Positions 46,234 to 58,225 of a stretch of 64,000 nucleotides of DNA are shown piece by piece. The notes beneath the pieces are model-generated. The model saw only the letters and a program-made list of their open reading frames with translations. It made no database searches and had not been told where the DNA came from. Origin of the DNA: Erythrophleum ivorense. Taxonomy: Eukaryota; Streptophyta; Magnoliopsida; Fabales; Fabaceae. How positions within the stretch are numbered: the first letter of the stretch is position 1; each line of letters begins with the position of its first letter. A program made the translations under genes and the position numbers. The DNA lies in NCBI GenBank assembly GCA_026724425.1, contig JAIUCV010000004.1, positions 2,366,001 through 2,430,000 on the forward strand, written 5' to 3'.

Positions 46234-46482
46234 TTAGTTTAGGTAGAGAGTACAATGCATTTCTTGTAGATTATAATCATATAGTGTCACAACATGCTCT
46301 TCATCTTCATTTGTAGCTACTCCCTTTGATTCAAATATCTCAACTAGTGAACCACATTCTCGTACCTTGAGTTGTTTTAGATGTTGTAGTTTATGTAGCA
46401 TATTAGATGGAATACAATTTAATAGCTTTTCGCAACCTTCAACAACTAGTTCTATTACTCTTGCTGATTTGCACTCAGACAC
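46234..46482 (-). pseudogene. Leucine-rich-repeat fragment of an NLR (CC-NBS-LRR) resistance gene
   Basis: The 82-codon open stretch contains VIELVVEGCEKLLNCIPSNM, LHKLQHLKQLKVRECGSL and VEIFESKGVATNEDEEHVV. This is the repeat pattern of the C-terminal LRRs of plant CNL proteins (SSM...L..L..L.V..C..L.EIFE, followed by an acidic spacer). No NB-ARC or other LRR was found nearby, so it is a stranded fragment. Sense strand is minus. Confidence 0.6.
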
Positions 46483-49400
46483 ATGGGTTTCAAGTGGGTA
46501 ATGTAAAACCTAAATCTTAAGTGTTTAATGTGCTTTACTTTGTCTTGTTTTTTTATCTGTCCTTTTTACATTCAATAACCAACATTGCTATTAAGGATTC
46601 ATCTCTTGTAATGAAGGTAAGATCCCATTCCTTGCTAAGGATCCATTGCTTGTAGTTAGGTTACTTTGACAAGAATGAAAGACAAGGAGACTCTTTCATC
46701 TACCTTAAACATTTTCATGTGATATGTATGATGTGGAAAACCAAATACTAATTTAGTTAGAGCTAGGTTATTTTCTTATGGCTTAAACTTGAAAGAACTC
46801 ATTTTAGTTGTAGTTTTAATTCATCCCCTGAGTTGAAAAGGACCTTTATATTTTTTCTTGGTAAAAGTTGGTTAGTGCAATAAATGTCATTAGATATTTG
46901 TGTCTAGTTGTTATTTAGTTCCTTTAACTTGTTAGTTATCCTTTTATTTTTTTTTTCTCCTTTTAAATAAAGGTATGAAAAGCTCTTTAAAGACTAGTAT
47001 AGGAAATGGTGCAGTTCAAAGTTCAAGAAACTTGTATGTATTTATCATATCAGTCTGTTTGAGTTATTTATTCTTTATGAATAATATGCTAAAGTCCATT
47101 TTAGCTTCCATATCTTTTCGACTTGCTCTTAAGCCTATATAGGGCATTTATGGGACATGGAATTACTACATAGTGGTTAGGGATTTATTCAACAACCAAA
47201 GTGAATTTTCTTCATTTGAAATATGTTCATCAAGGTTTCACTCAGAGGTTGGTTCCTTCCTTTTAAATGTTAATGACATAATTTCCATATTTTTTATGAC
47301 TTATAATAGTCTAAGACCCTCATTAATGATGATATGTAATGACTCAACTAGTTGCCTTATACAATAAATATAGAGATGGATATGCTACAACTGATGTGAT
47401 TATTTTGCTTCAAAGTATAGTACTCTTCATATAGTCATTGTTTTCTATGTCTTTGTTCCTTTTTCTCCTCATCAGAGGGGGTGAGTGGGTTGTGAAGGGT
47501 TTTTTGTTCATCTACAATTTTCCTTGTTTGTCTTTCTAAATCATAATAGCTTTTTATTTGCAAAAGTAGCCTTTGGGTTAGGTTTTGAGAACTTTGGTGA
47601 TGTCACAGGAAAAGATATGACTCTGGAGATGGAAGTGCATTCCAATTGTTTGGATTAAAGGAAAAGAAGCCTGACTATTTAACCTAAGATCTCTTTTTTT
47701 TATTGGTTTTTGATTTGATAAAGGAGGAAAAAATTTGAGTCCTTAACTCCTTATGAAAATAGACTTCTTCACACTAAAAACTGAAAAGTTAAGTTTTCGA
47801 TTTTATAAAGGAGTTAAAAAGTTGAGTCCTTAACTCCTTTTGTTCTTGATTTAATTTTGTATTCAATGTTTGTCAAAAGTTGTAATGTTTGCTACTTCTA
47901 ATTTTTCTAATAATCAACATATAATTTTGTATTCTTTTGTTGAGATTAGACAGTTTCCAGTTAGATAAACCTAAAAAAGAAGAAAATCTTGCCATTGAAG
48001 CTGAAGATGCAAAGGAAATTTTACACAAATGGACAATGAGATAGTGAAGGCTTTCAAAAGTTGAAATAGCATTGCTTGCTTGTTTCATTGAGTATGGATG
48101 AACAAAATAACTATAGGGTATTTTTTAATTTGTTGAAATGGATAAAATATGGTCAAATTTTACATCCCATATGAATTTTTGGCATATACACCTAAAAAAA
48201 TTTTATATGCATGAAATTCTTAACTACAAAATATGATAATTGAACTAATATTTTCACTAATTGTAAGTATTGCTTAGAATATGTCCATAACTCATCTCTC
48301 TTACAAATTGGTTTGTTGAATCTACGTATGTAAAAAGGAATAAATAGATAAGAACCCTTTGTCACTAATACTTGAAAGAAGATGCAAGAAGTACTACTAT
48401 GGAAGAAGTGATATTGTTGTATGAATATAAGTGAAGGGATAGGGCTTAAGATGTAATGTCAATGACAAAAAAATGTGATAGTTTAACAATGTATGAAGTC
48501 AAAGATAGATATATTATGTGAAACAAAAGGGAATGTTATAATAAAATATTCATTATAACTAACATATTAAGATCAATAAAAGTGATTATTTTACTGTCAA
48601 TAATTACTTTAGTATTTTATACCTCTTGAAATATCTTTACTGAACTTCAGTGTTTCAAGAGATGAAGAATTCATTCTTGCCTATATTATAAATAAATATT
48701 AATCACATCATATGCACTAAATATCCAATAATACCACATAAGTTATAAAAAATTAATTGCTCTAACTAGCAATAGTTTTATATAAGTTAATTCACTCCTA
48801 TCTGTATAAGGACACATGGCATATGTTGGAAGTATAAATGGAGTTAGTGCCCAAAGTGTGGTGGTGGTGGAACTTGCTTGCATTTGAGTGTCCTAAAAAA
48901 GAAAGGCGACATTAAGATTTATTAAATTACAAAAAAATAAAAAATAAATAAATAATAAGACATGAAAGTTATGAGTCTACCTCATTGAATTTGTCTAAAT
49001 TCACGAGCTTGATAATCTTGCTTATTAATCTTATGGCTGATAAGGCAATAATTAGTTTCATAATTTTATTTAAGATTAAATGAGTTTGTTTGTTTAACTA
49101 TATAAATTTAAAAAGATCAACTCATTTAACCCCTAACTCATGATAAGTCAACCCGCATAGGTTGAGTTTACTTGGCTTGTTTGGGAGTAGAAGGTGGAAA
49201 TTATTAATAGAATGAAATAATTTATAAGTTATTTTTTTAATATTATTCTTATAACTAAAATATGATTCTAACAAATTTTTAGAAAGAGAATATATTTATA
49301 ATTGTATCATCTGTCTATTCCATTCCATCCCTAGCCTCCCAGTTTGGAAGGACAAAAATTGTGTTTTGGATGGTAAAGGAGAGTTTTGGAATTTCTCTTT

Positions 49401-49600
49401 CGGTCATTCTATTTCATCCTAAAAGAGAAACTTTCAAACTATAATTTAGTCTACATTGACTATTTCATTTCTTGCCAGTACATCCAAACGCACTCTTAAA
49501 TTCATAAGTTAAAATAAAACTGAAATATGAGAATCAAGCCAGTTATAATAATATAAATAAAATATCTGTGTGACAATCTGATATTATGGTGAAGATTGAA
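46483..49600. other. C-D spacer without recognisable gene
   Basis: AT-rich. It holds a pair of about 45-bp direct repeats containing GAGTCCTTAACTCCTT (about 47720-47755 and 47800-47840), each able to form an AAGGAG/CTCCTT hairpin. A possible inverted-repeat element lies at about 49168-49497 (TTGTTTGGGAGTAG against GAGTGCGTTTGGATGT on the other strand). Small frames (47173-47367, 47873-48088) have no family signature. Confidence 0.5.
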
Positions 49601-50310
49601 GTCTCCTCTTCGTTGCCGTACGGAAGTAGCCGAAGTGATCCAAGAGCATACCATAAAAACGGCTGTTTTGCATGCAGATGCTACAAACACAAAATGGTGG
49701 AAAACTAGTGAAAACCTAGTTGGTGTGTTGCAGTGACTTTCAGGAGTGGAATCTGCATATTTTCATATACAACTTGCTTTTACGGGTTTTAGATCATTCT
49801 TCACTGGAAGTGTCTGATACAGCACCATCCTTCACAGTCATCAATGGCTTCACGTATAACTTCCAAGAGCGCAGCAAATTTAAGCAATTTGCAACCGGAA
49901 AAAAAAAGGTAAATTGCTATTATACAAGAAGATATCCTTCAAATATTATATTTTGTCTGAATTTGATAACAGTGCCATTGAGTTCCAAGCATGTGTCAGA
50001 AAATTACAGAACTCAATAACAGTGTCACTAAATTTTCAATTTTTATTTAAGAGGGATATATTTATTGTGCTCCCACAACATTTAAAAAAATGAAAGGGAG
50101 GCGGAGCCTGTTTGCAATTGCTAATTCAGTGACTGAAGGTTGAGAAAAATACAATATTTGAAGAGATAACTTTTCATACTATAATATCTGAACTATTAAT
50201 TTTTGGTCTTGTAGCATCTCAATCAAAGAACCAAGAATGCAGTGTTTCGTAGTAAACCTTCCATTGGCCTTGTGTTTGGCGACAACAACCTGATTTATTC
50301 GAAGTAGGAG
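49590..50310 (+). other. Possible orphan split-gene relic
   Basis: From ATG 49588 one frame runs MVKIEVSSSLPYGSSRSDPR with further residues to a stop near 49700. A second frame from 49843 (MASRITSKSAANL) meets a GT at a plausible donor near 49909, and a CTTGTAG acceptor near 50214 leads into KPSIGLVFGDNNLIYSK. This arrangement is compatible with a small intron-containing gene remnant. I recognise no family. Confidence 0.2.
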
Positions 50311-50895
50311 GAACCAAACTACCTGAGTTTACCAAGTTGATGTACAACGAGTGTGGTGAGTTTTAATACACAAACAAATTTATTTATTTTCTAGACATGA
50401 ACATATTTATTTGTAGGCCTATTGGTTTGTGAAACACCCAAATTATCACGAACACTTTATTTATGTGTCTCACATGCTAACAAACGTGCCAAAAAAACTT
50501 TCAACTCAGACGTCCACTTGACACAACATAACCACAAAAGATGAAAAATAGAAAAAATTGAATAAGAGACTAAAAATCTCATTTTAATGAGATAATGAGC
50601 GTTTTTTTTAACGTTTTTGTTGTCCATTAATAACAAATTTATTAATTCTTGTTCGAAAAATAATAATGCAAAGTACGAATAAGTGAACATATACGATTAA
50701 TAGAATAACATTATCTTGTCATTATATATATATATATATATTTAAAAATTGATGTATCAACCGGCATGATGTTGAGTGTCAGTATTTGTTCATCGTTTAT
50801 AGGCCCAAACATTTGTGGAAGAGAATGTTGGTTGTGTGGTTGAACAACTCCCGCGGAACCATATTGTGCTGCAAGGTATCTCTATTTTAGATTGG

Positions 50896-51091
50896 CTTGG
50901 TACATTAAATATTAGGTATAAAAATTTAAAAAAAAAGGTGAATAGAATAGATAAAAAATAATTTTTATATCTTTATTTAAAAAGTATAATAAAAAATAAA
51001 AATATTATTTAATAATAATAATAATAATAAATATTACATAAAATTTTTTATTCCATTTTAATTTTTATTTGGCTACCAAACAACCTCTAAG
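50896..51091. mobile_element. MITE-like element, relative of 26861-27075
   Basis: Same terminal words as the element in the B-C spacer (CTTGGTACATTAAAT at one end, GGCTACCAAACAACC at the other) and the same AT-rich interior with TTACATAAAATTTTTTATT. No coding capacity. Confidence 0.45.
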
Positions 51092-52211
51092 TCTTGGAAT
51101 GATTCAGGCTCAATATATTGTCCCAAAAAACGATAATAGCTGCTTAGTGATACTCTGGTCACCCCACCAATTTTCACACACACTCAGGTCAGAGAGATAG
51201 AACGGTGCTAGCTGGTTCTAAATGCAGAGTCAGATGAAGAAATTAGATATTTAATCCTTACACTTTCACCTTATTTTTAATTCAGTCTCTAAATTTCAGT
51301 TCATTTTAAATTTAGTACTTATATTTTAAAATCACTTTCACATAAGCACTACAAGTTGATATCTTACCATTTCATTAGTTAAGTTGGCAAACTGAATTTA
51401 TTTCCAACTAGGTGCTATCTAATATAAGCCTTGTATCACAATCATTTCTTCTCAAGCATTGTTTACAACTTATTATAACCGAGATGGAGTTTATGGAACC
51501 AAAGGCACCAACCTAACGCTTGCTTAAGGATATCAACATTTACGCTTCAGAAGGAAAACAGAGAGTTAAAAGTTGACAAACTTCTTCTCTTTCAAGCTTT
51601 CCCCAGTCTCCCTTATGCTCGTTTCAAATGGAATAAACTCTGTTCCCAAGATCTTTGATTTTTCTTTGGAAATCTGATACTTTGGCACGAAGGGCTTATC
51701 GTCCGCACACCTATTAGGTTTACTAAAAAACCAATAAATAAAATTAGCAAAAATAGAAACGAATGCCGAGATATAAAGTGAGAGTGCAAGCCATTTGGGT
51801 CATCAAATATGATTCAAGCATTATAATCAAAATCCATCATCTTCAAGTCTGAGGAACAGGTGTATCAGGAAATTTGAAGCAATATCTCATTCATCCACCA
51901 AAGGAATGTTTGAATTAAGGAGAATGGAGAGAAGGGAAGTGAAAAAAAATGTTTTATTTAAATATAAACAAAGGGATATGTCTTTCATTTTTTTTTGGGG
52001 GGAGTAGAATTTTTTTTTTTTTTGCGTGGGAGTAGAAAGGATATGTTTAAATCAAACATTTCTTTTTCTTCTCCTTCATTCTCTTCGATCCAAATATACC
52101 CTTAAAACAGTGTCATACTAAGTGAATTTGACTAATATCTCATCTTGTTAACAAACCCTTGAGTACGAACAATAGACATGATGGAGCAAATATCTATTGA
52201 GTATGTGTATG

Positions 52212-52213
52212 TG

Positions 52214-52246
<33 letters not shown>

Positions 52247-52247
52247 G
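52212..52247. repeat. (TA)n(GA)n compound microsatellite
   Basis: TA dinucleotides followed directly by GA dinucleotides, in the intron region of copy D downstream of exon 6 in coordinate. Confidence 0.9.
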
Positions 52248-53276
52248 AATGGCTAACCTCCTTACTATGTTGTGGAGGTTAGCAACTTTCACAATCATAT
52301 TTTAAACTACAATATTCTTACTTTTTTCGTTAAAAGATAGAATATGTACAAGGGTATTCAAACAATTTTCTTGTAAAACCTTATGCCCACTGAATGCATG
52401 ACTATGTAGAAATGACCTAAATACTCCTATACTTTTTTTGTCTTTTAATAAAAAGTGAAGACTAATTTGTCCAAAAAAACAAAAGTGGAGGTTGCTAACC
52501 TCCTTAACACTAGTGAGGAGGTTGGCAGTCCCTTATATTACAATTTCAAGTTTCCTTTCCATTTTCATGCTCTGTGAATAGAGTGATCAAAATACTAGAA
52601 ATAGACATGAACCAAGTATTGTGACCACATGGATATTCCATTACATGCTAAATGCACAATAATTAAACGAAAAATCCTAGGTCGTCAATTTATGTTTAAT
52701 AATAATAATAATAATAACAACTTTAATTTTGGTATGCCTTTCAGACTAATATAAGGAGAATATGCACCAAAAGAAGAAAACAGTAGAGGTGAGCATGGTA
52801 AATTCAAAATATGCAAGTATCACAGTCTGCTTAATGTATATATATCAAAAACCTGAATATCAGCATAGATCTATAACTTTCGCTACATCATCTATCAAGA
52901 TCTTCAATGTGAAATAAATTAGAAACAAGCTATTTATGCCTATGTGGCCCATGCTTAAAATTTTTTTGCATCAGATATCCCAAAATTTTTATAAACTTAT
53001 AGAACTCAAACATTACTTGGAATGACTAATAGAATTTTTGATGAATTGTATTCACTCCCCTTCAAGTATTAGGGAATGACACTCCACTCCATTCTTAAAA
53101 TTACACTCCACTCAATTCTTTCCTTCTAACTGATAGATTTCTAACACCGCTCAAATAGAATATTCCTTTTAACTATGGCTAAACTATGGTTATCTTTTAT
53201 CTAGTTTATTGCCGATTTTTCTTTTATCAGCAACATGTAGATACTTGAACAAAGAAATAACAGAGAATTAGTTATT

Positions 53277-53694
53277 AAAGGCCTTCAATTAACCGCTTTA
53301 ATTTTTCATTAATTGGCTTTAATCTCAATGTTCAGAAACAGTCTTTGCTTTTAATCCCAACGTTCAAAATGGATTTCATTAAACCATGATTAAGCTGCCA
53401 TTAATTATTTTTAATATTGCCCAACGTTCTTATTCGCGTCCTCGGCCTATAAAAGGTAGTGCATGGTGCGGTTCATGATATACTGGGCTCTCGGACATCT
53501 TCGGAGCTCTATCTTCTCTTCCCTCTTCATTCTTCTGAGTTCTTTAGTTCCTACTATTCTATTTCCCTATTATAGGAATGGTCTGTTTAATCCTGGGAAG
53601 TTGCCGACTTGTAGTGGAATAACTCTTAAGGACAATATCTTCGGGCACGACTCGGATAAGTTTATACTCACAGTTTTATTTGTTGAAGCCTACA
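53277..53694 (+). repeat. Truncated 5' LTR of the copia
   Basis: Matches 58552-58974. Shared landmarks: CTTTAATTTTTCATTAAT, ATTAATTATTTTTAATATTG, CCTCGGCCTATAAAAGG, GTTTATACTCA. Ends CCTACA. Confidence 0.85.
53447..53455 (+). promoter_or_regulatory. TATA box in the 5' LTR
   Basis: CTATAAAAG, conserved in the 3' LTR at 58725-58733. Expected to position the retroelement transcript start about 30 bp downstream. Confidence 0.7.
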
Positions 53695-53709
53695 ATCTTA
53701 AGAGTTATT

Positions 53710-54440
53710 ATGGAGTCACACCGAGTTGGTTTTGATAATCATGTTAATGTTACTGCTACAAGTTCTAGTGGAGGGAGTGGTGCTATTACTTCATCCTTCA
53801 TTCCGACTGTAGTACCTGCTATCACGTTGCCCAAGCCATTCCTAGATTTATCTAAAATTGAAGTGTTTGATGAGAAGACCTTTAGAAGGTGGCAAGAGCG
53901 GATCTTCTCTATCCTAGACATGCACGGAGTTGTAATGGCACTGACCTAGTCTAAACCTATTCCTGATTGTGACCAAAACCAAAGAATTGCTTTGGAATAT
54001 GCCAATAAGGTCTGTAGACACATAATTATTAGTACTTTATCTAATGATTTGTTCGATGTATACTATGTCTATAAGGAGGCTAACAAAATTTGGGAGTCAC
54101 TAATCACGAAGTACACCGCTGAGGATGCTAAAAAATAGAAATTCGTAATTAAAAATTACTACCAACTGGAGATGTCCGAAGACAAAGACATTAAGCTGCA
54201 AATTAATGAATACTACGGCTACTGAAAGAACTCTGAGCTGAGAAGATTAACCTTCCAGATGAATTTGTAGTTAGGATCCTGATTAAGAAACTACTGGATT
54301 CATGGAAAGACTACAAATAGCAACTTATACACAAGCAAAAGCAACTATTGCTGTCAGATCTCATCACTCATATCATTATCGAAGATACCAACTAAAAGGA
54401 GATTCGAGCTACAAAAAGTGAGGAAATAGCTTCAAAGGAA
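53710..54440 (+). pseudogene. Copia gag (capsid) remnant
   Basis: ATG at 53710 (MESHRVGF) opens a gag reading with LPKPFLDLSKIEVFDEKTFR and WQERIFSILDMHGV, then stops at 53947. Downstream text in shifted frames (SLITKYTAEDAKK, VIKNYYQLEMSEDKDI) matches the gag region common in this copia group. Several stops. Confidence 0.75.
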
Positions 54441-54446
54441 AATTTA

Positions 54447-55289
54447 GTGGAGATAAAGCTACATAACACGAGGTATGATTTTCATAAACAACCTAGTTAC
54501 AATTCCAAAAATTATAACCTCAAGTTCAAAAAGAAGGACAATTGCTTTATTTATGGCAAGTCAGGGCACCATGCTGTACAATATAGAAAGAGAGTTAGAA
54601 ATAATAATCTTCCTAAGCCGAATGTAAATTTGATTCAAGGAGATGAGAACAATGATGATGTCATTGTGGCAGTTATTTCTCAAGCTCTCATTGTGAGGAA
54701 ATGGGTGGTAGACTCTAGGGCTACCAAGCATATCTGTGCAAATAAAGAAATATTTACCTCCTATGATCCTATCAAAGAAGAAGAAAATCGCATTTATCTT
54801 ACTGATTCCCGAACTGCAAAAGTTCTTGGGAAAAGAAAAGTGGTTCTTAAACTCACATTTGGAAAGACCTTGGCTCTCAATGATGTTCTGCATGTGCTTG
54901 ATGCTAGAGTAAACTTAATTTTTGTAGCTCTATTGGGAAAGGCTGAGGTTAAAGTGTCATTCAAATTTGACAAGATTGTGATGGCAAAAAATAATATTTT
55001 TGTGAGAAAGAGTTATTGTAACCAGAGACTATTTATACTGAATGTTGTTAAAATGAATGAAAATGCATCCTCTTCTACTTACTTGTCTGTTTATATAATT
55101 GATTCATTTAATGTGTGGCATGTTAGATTAGAACATGTTAGTAAGTCTTATATTAAGAAAATGCAACAACTTGATTTGATTTCTGGAATTAAAAATGATT
55201 GTTTAAACAAATGTGAAATATGTGTGGAAGCTAAGATAACTAAAAAATTACATTTTTCTGCACAAAAGAAACTAAATTACTTTCTTTAA
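54447..55289 (+). pseudogene. Copia gag zinc knuckle, protease and integrase N-terminus
   Basis: A 280-codon open stretch. The zinc knuckle (NCFIYGKSGHHAVQYRKR) keeps the first Cys and the His but the other two Cys are Tyr. The protease reads VVDSRATKHI where DSGATKHI is usual, so the active-site glycine is replaced. The integrase pre-domain has WHVRLEHVSKSYIKK and CEICVEAKITKK, with the HHCC zinc ligands present. These replacements predict an inactive protease and a weak nucleic-acid-binding finger. Confidence 0.8.
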
Positions 55290-55300
55290 TACACATTGAT

Positions 55301-55765
55301 TTGGGTAATTTAAAACAAACAATGACTAGAGGTGGTAAAAAATATTATATTACTTTTATTGATGATTTTTCAAGGTATACTAAAGTATATTTATTGAGAA
55401 ATAAAGATGAAGCATTTGAAAATTTTCTTTTATATAAGGTAGAGGTAGAAAATCAACTAAATAAAAAGATTAAAAAAGTAAGGTCAGATAGAGGAAGAGA
55501 ATATGTTTTGTTAAATGATTTTTGTGAAAAAGAAGGAATTATCCATGAAGTAACTCCTCCATATTTACCTGAATCTAATGGTATTGCAGAAAGGAAAAAT
55601 AGAACTTTAAAAGAGATGATGAATGCTATGCTTGTAAGTTCTTTGCACCAGATAATTTATGGGGTAAAACTTTGTTGTCTACTTGTTTTTTGCAAAATAG
55701 AATACCCTATAAGAAAACAAATAAGACACCTTATGAACTATAGAAAGGTTATGTACCTAACCTAA
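55301..55765 (+). pseudogene. Copia integrase core
   Basis: A 154-codon open stretch following the previous one after a stop. It contains YYITFIDDFSRYTKVYLL, then KKVRSDRGREY (second catalytic Asp) and SNGIAERKNRTLKEM (catalytic Glu). The first Asp lies in the IDLGN segment at about 55296. Frameshifts follow at about 55660-55770. Confidence 0.8.
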
Positions 55766-55776
55766 AATATTTAAAA

Positions 55777-56364
55777 GTGTGGGGGTGTCTTGCTAAAGTA
55801 ATCTTACCTGATCCAAAGCAAAGAAAAATTAAGTCTAAAACTTTTGATTGCATATTTATTAGATATGCTGAATATAGTGCAACTTATAGATTTCTGGTTT
55901 TGAAAAGTGATATTTTAGATCATAAGATTATTATAGAAACTAAAGATACAAAATTTTTTGAACATATCCTTCCTCTGAAAATTGAACATAATCTTAGAAA
56001 TTTTGAAATGTCTACTAATTTTTCAGAACAAAATACAAATGAAGATTTGGTTGAAAATTTAAGAAGAAGTAATAGGCAAAGGAAAAAATCTTCTTTTAGA
56101 GATAATTTTTATACTTATATGATACAAGATGATTTTTTAAATTTTTATGGAACTATTTCTTCTTTGGATGCTCATCTTTGGAAAGAAGCCATTAAGGCCG
56201 AAATTGATTCTCTTAGTCAAAATAAAACTTGGGCTTTAGTAGATTTGCCTCCAGGAGCTAAACCCATTGGTTGTAAATGGGTTTTTAAGAAGAAACTTAA
56301 CCCTTATGGGTCCATTGATAAATGTAAAGTTAAGTTAATAGCTAAAGGTTTTACTCAAAAATAA
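55777..56364 (+). pseudogene. Copia integrase C-terminus and start of reverse transcriptase
   Basis: Opens WGCLAKVILPDPKQRKIKSK (integrase C-terminal region) and reaches the RT start: LWKEAIKAEIDSLSQNKTW, GCKWVFKKKLNPYGSIDK, AKGFTQK. It then meets a stop at 56362 where the frame should run on to the RT palm. Stops and a frameshift damage 56365-56700. Confidence 0.8.
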
Positions 56365-56702
56365 AATATTGATTATTTTGATACATTTTCTCCAGTTACA
56401 AGAATTTCTTTTATAAGAGTTCTGATTACTTTAACTTCAATACATAAGTTTTATATTCATCAAATGGATATTAAAACTACTTCTTAAATAGTGTTTTAGA
56501 AGAAGAAATTTATATGGTACAACCTAAAAGATGTATCACTCCTGGACAAGAAACTAAAGTGTGTAAACTTGTTAAATCTTTATATGGATTAAAACAAGCA
56601 CCTAATACAATGACATAAAAAATTGAATCAAGTTTTGACAAGTGATGGCTCTGCTACTGTTGAAGTAGAAAGATGTATTTATACAAAACTTGTAAATAAT
56701 AA

Positions 56703-57629
56703 TTGTGTGATTATATTTGTTTATATATAGATGATATGCTTATTTTTGGTACTAACATGAATGTTGTGATTAAAACTAAGAGCTTTCTTACATCTAAATT
56801 TGATATGAAAAATATGGGTGAAGCAAAAGTGTTTTTGGGTGTTAAAATCATAAGGAGTGAAAATGGTATCTTACTCTCTCAAGAACATTATATGGAAATT
56901 TTTTTTAAAAAGTTTAGACATTTTGATAATTCTCCTTTAAGTACTCCTTATGATTATAGCATACAATTATTAAAATATAAAAGTGATTCAGTAGCTCAAT
57001 CTAAATATGCACAAATTATTGGAAGTCTATTGCATCTGATGAATTTTACCAGGCCTAATATAGCATATGCTGTATGTAGACTAAGTAGATATACCCACTG
57101 TCTAAGTAGTGAGCATTGGATGACTCTGGTTAAATTAATGAGATATTTGAGAGGTACCATGAACTATGATATATTTTATAGTGGATTTCTCGCTGTACTA
57201 GAAGGATACAATGATGCTAACTGGATCTCAGATTCAGATGAGACTAAATCTACAAGTGGCTATGTATTCACTCTTGGTGGTGGTGTAGTATCCTGGAGAT
57301 CAGCCAAACAAAGTATTATTACAAAATCCTCGAGGGATTCAGAGTTTATTACTATGGAACTGGCTAGTACTGAGGTTGAGTTGTTAAAAAACTTATTAGT
57401 AAATATTCCATTAGTAGAAAAATTAACACCATCAGTGTCTTTACATTGTAATAGCCAATTGGCGATAGCTATGGCTAAAAATAAGACCTTTAATGATAAA
57501 AGCAGACATATTCGGTTGAGACATAATATTATAAAGCAGCTGCTAAAAGATGAAGTGATCTCAATCGAATTTGTAAGATTTGAAGTGAATCTGGCAGATC
57601 CATTGACTAAACACCTAGGGAAGAAATAA
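56703..57629 (+). pseudogene. Copia reverse transcriptase palm/thumb and RNase H
   Basis: A 308-codon open stretch. It includes CLYIDDMLIFGTN (YIDD catalytic box), KFDMKNMGEAKVFLGVKI, GSLLHLMNFTRPNIAYAV and the RNase H (DANWISDSDETKSTSGYVF, SRDSEFITMELASTEVELL, DKSRHIRLRHNIIKQLL, VNLADPLTKHLGKK). This is the least damaged pol domain of the window. A non-coding stretch of about 600 bp follows up to the 3' LTR. Confidence 0.85.
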
Positions 57630-58225
57630 ATTGATAACACATCGAGGGGAATGAGACTTAAGCCAATCTGAAATTAACAATGATAGTAACCTAACCTTTG
57701 TGATTGGAGATCCCATGAAGGAGGTTCATATGGGTAAGAACAAGTCATGTGTTAATTCTGCTAGCACTAAAATTGTTGTCCTTTCCTGTGGTTTGAGAAA
57801 GTGCTAAAATGCATTTTTGGAGAGGCTGAGCAAAGCTCTTAATGATTTCATATTTCTTATGGATGGTATATTCATTGCAGATATACTTAATGAAATCACC
57901 TAGATGAATATGAAGTGGGGCTGCTTCTATGAGATCGTGGCAAAGTCTTTAAAGCATTTATTGAACACTAGGCACACGCATGGCTGTTTAAAGCGCAAAA
58001 TTGCCGTTAACAGCAGAAATTGTGGGGGTATACTCTGACTAATAAAGCCTCTAGTACACAACAACAATTTGTTGGTTCATAGAAACATATATTTCACTGA
58101 CATTTCTATATACTAAGTGTTATTGGTCTAAGTTTGGTTTATAGTCTAAAAGACACCAGATTCAAAATGATTATACTTATATGTGTAACTCAGATGATAA
58201 TGTTCTTTTGACACATGCGGGGGAT
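57630..58225 (+). other. Non-coding 3' internal region and polypurine tract of the copia
   Basis: No open frame. It lies between the pol stop and the 3' LTR. The polypurine tract is the GCGGGGGA run at 58218-58224, immediately before TGTTGGAATAGG. Confidence 0.7.

Noticed and set aside
54561..54893. 110-codon open frame on minus
   Set aside because: Antisense shadow of the copia knuckle/protease region.
57260..57640. 126-codon open frame on minus
   Set aside because: Antisense shadow of the copia RNase H, which has recognisable motifs on +.
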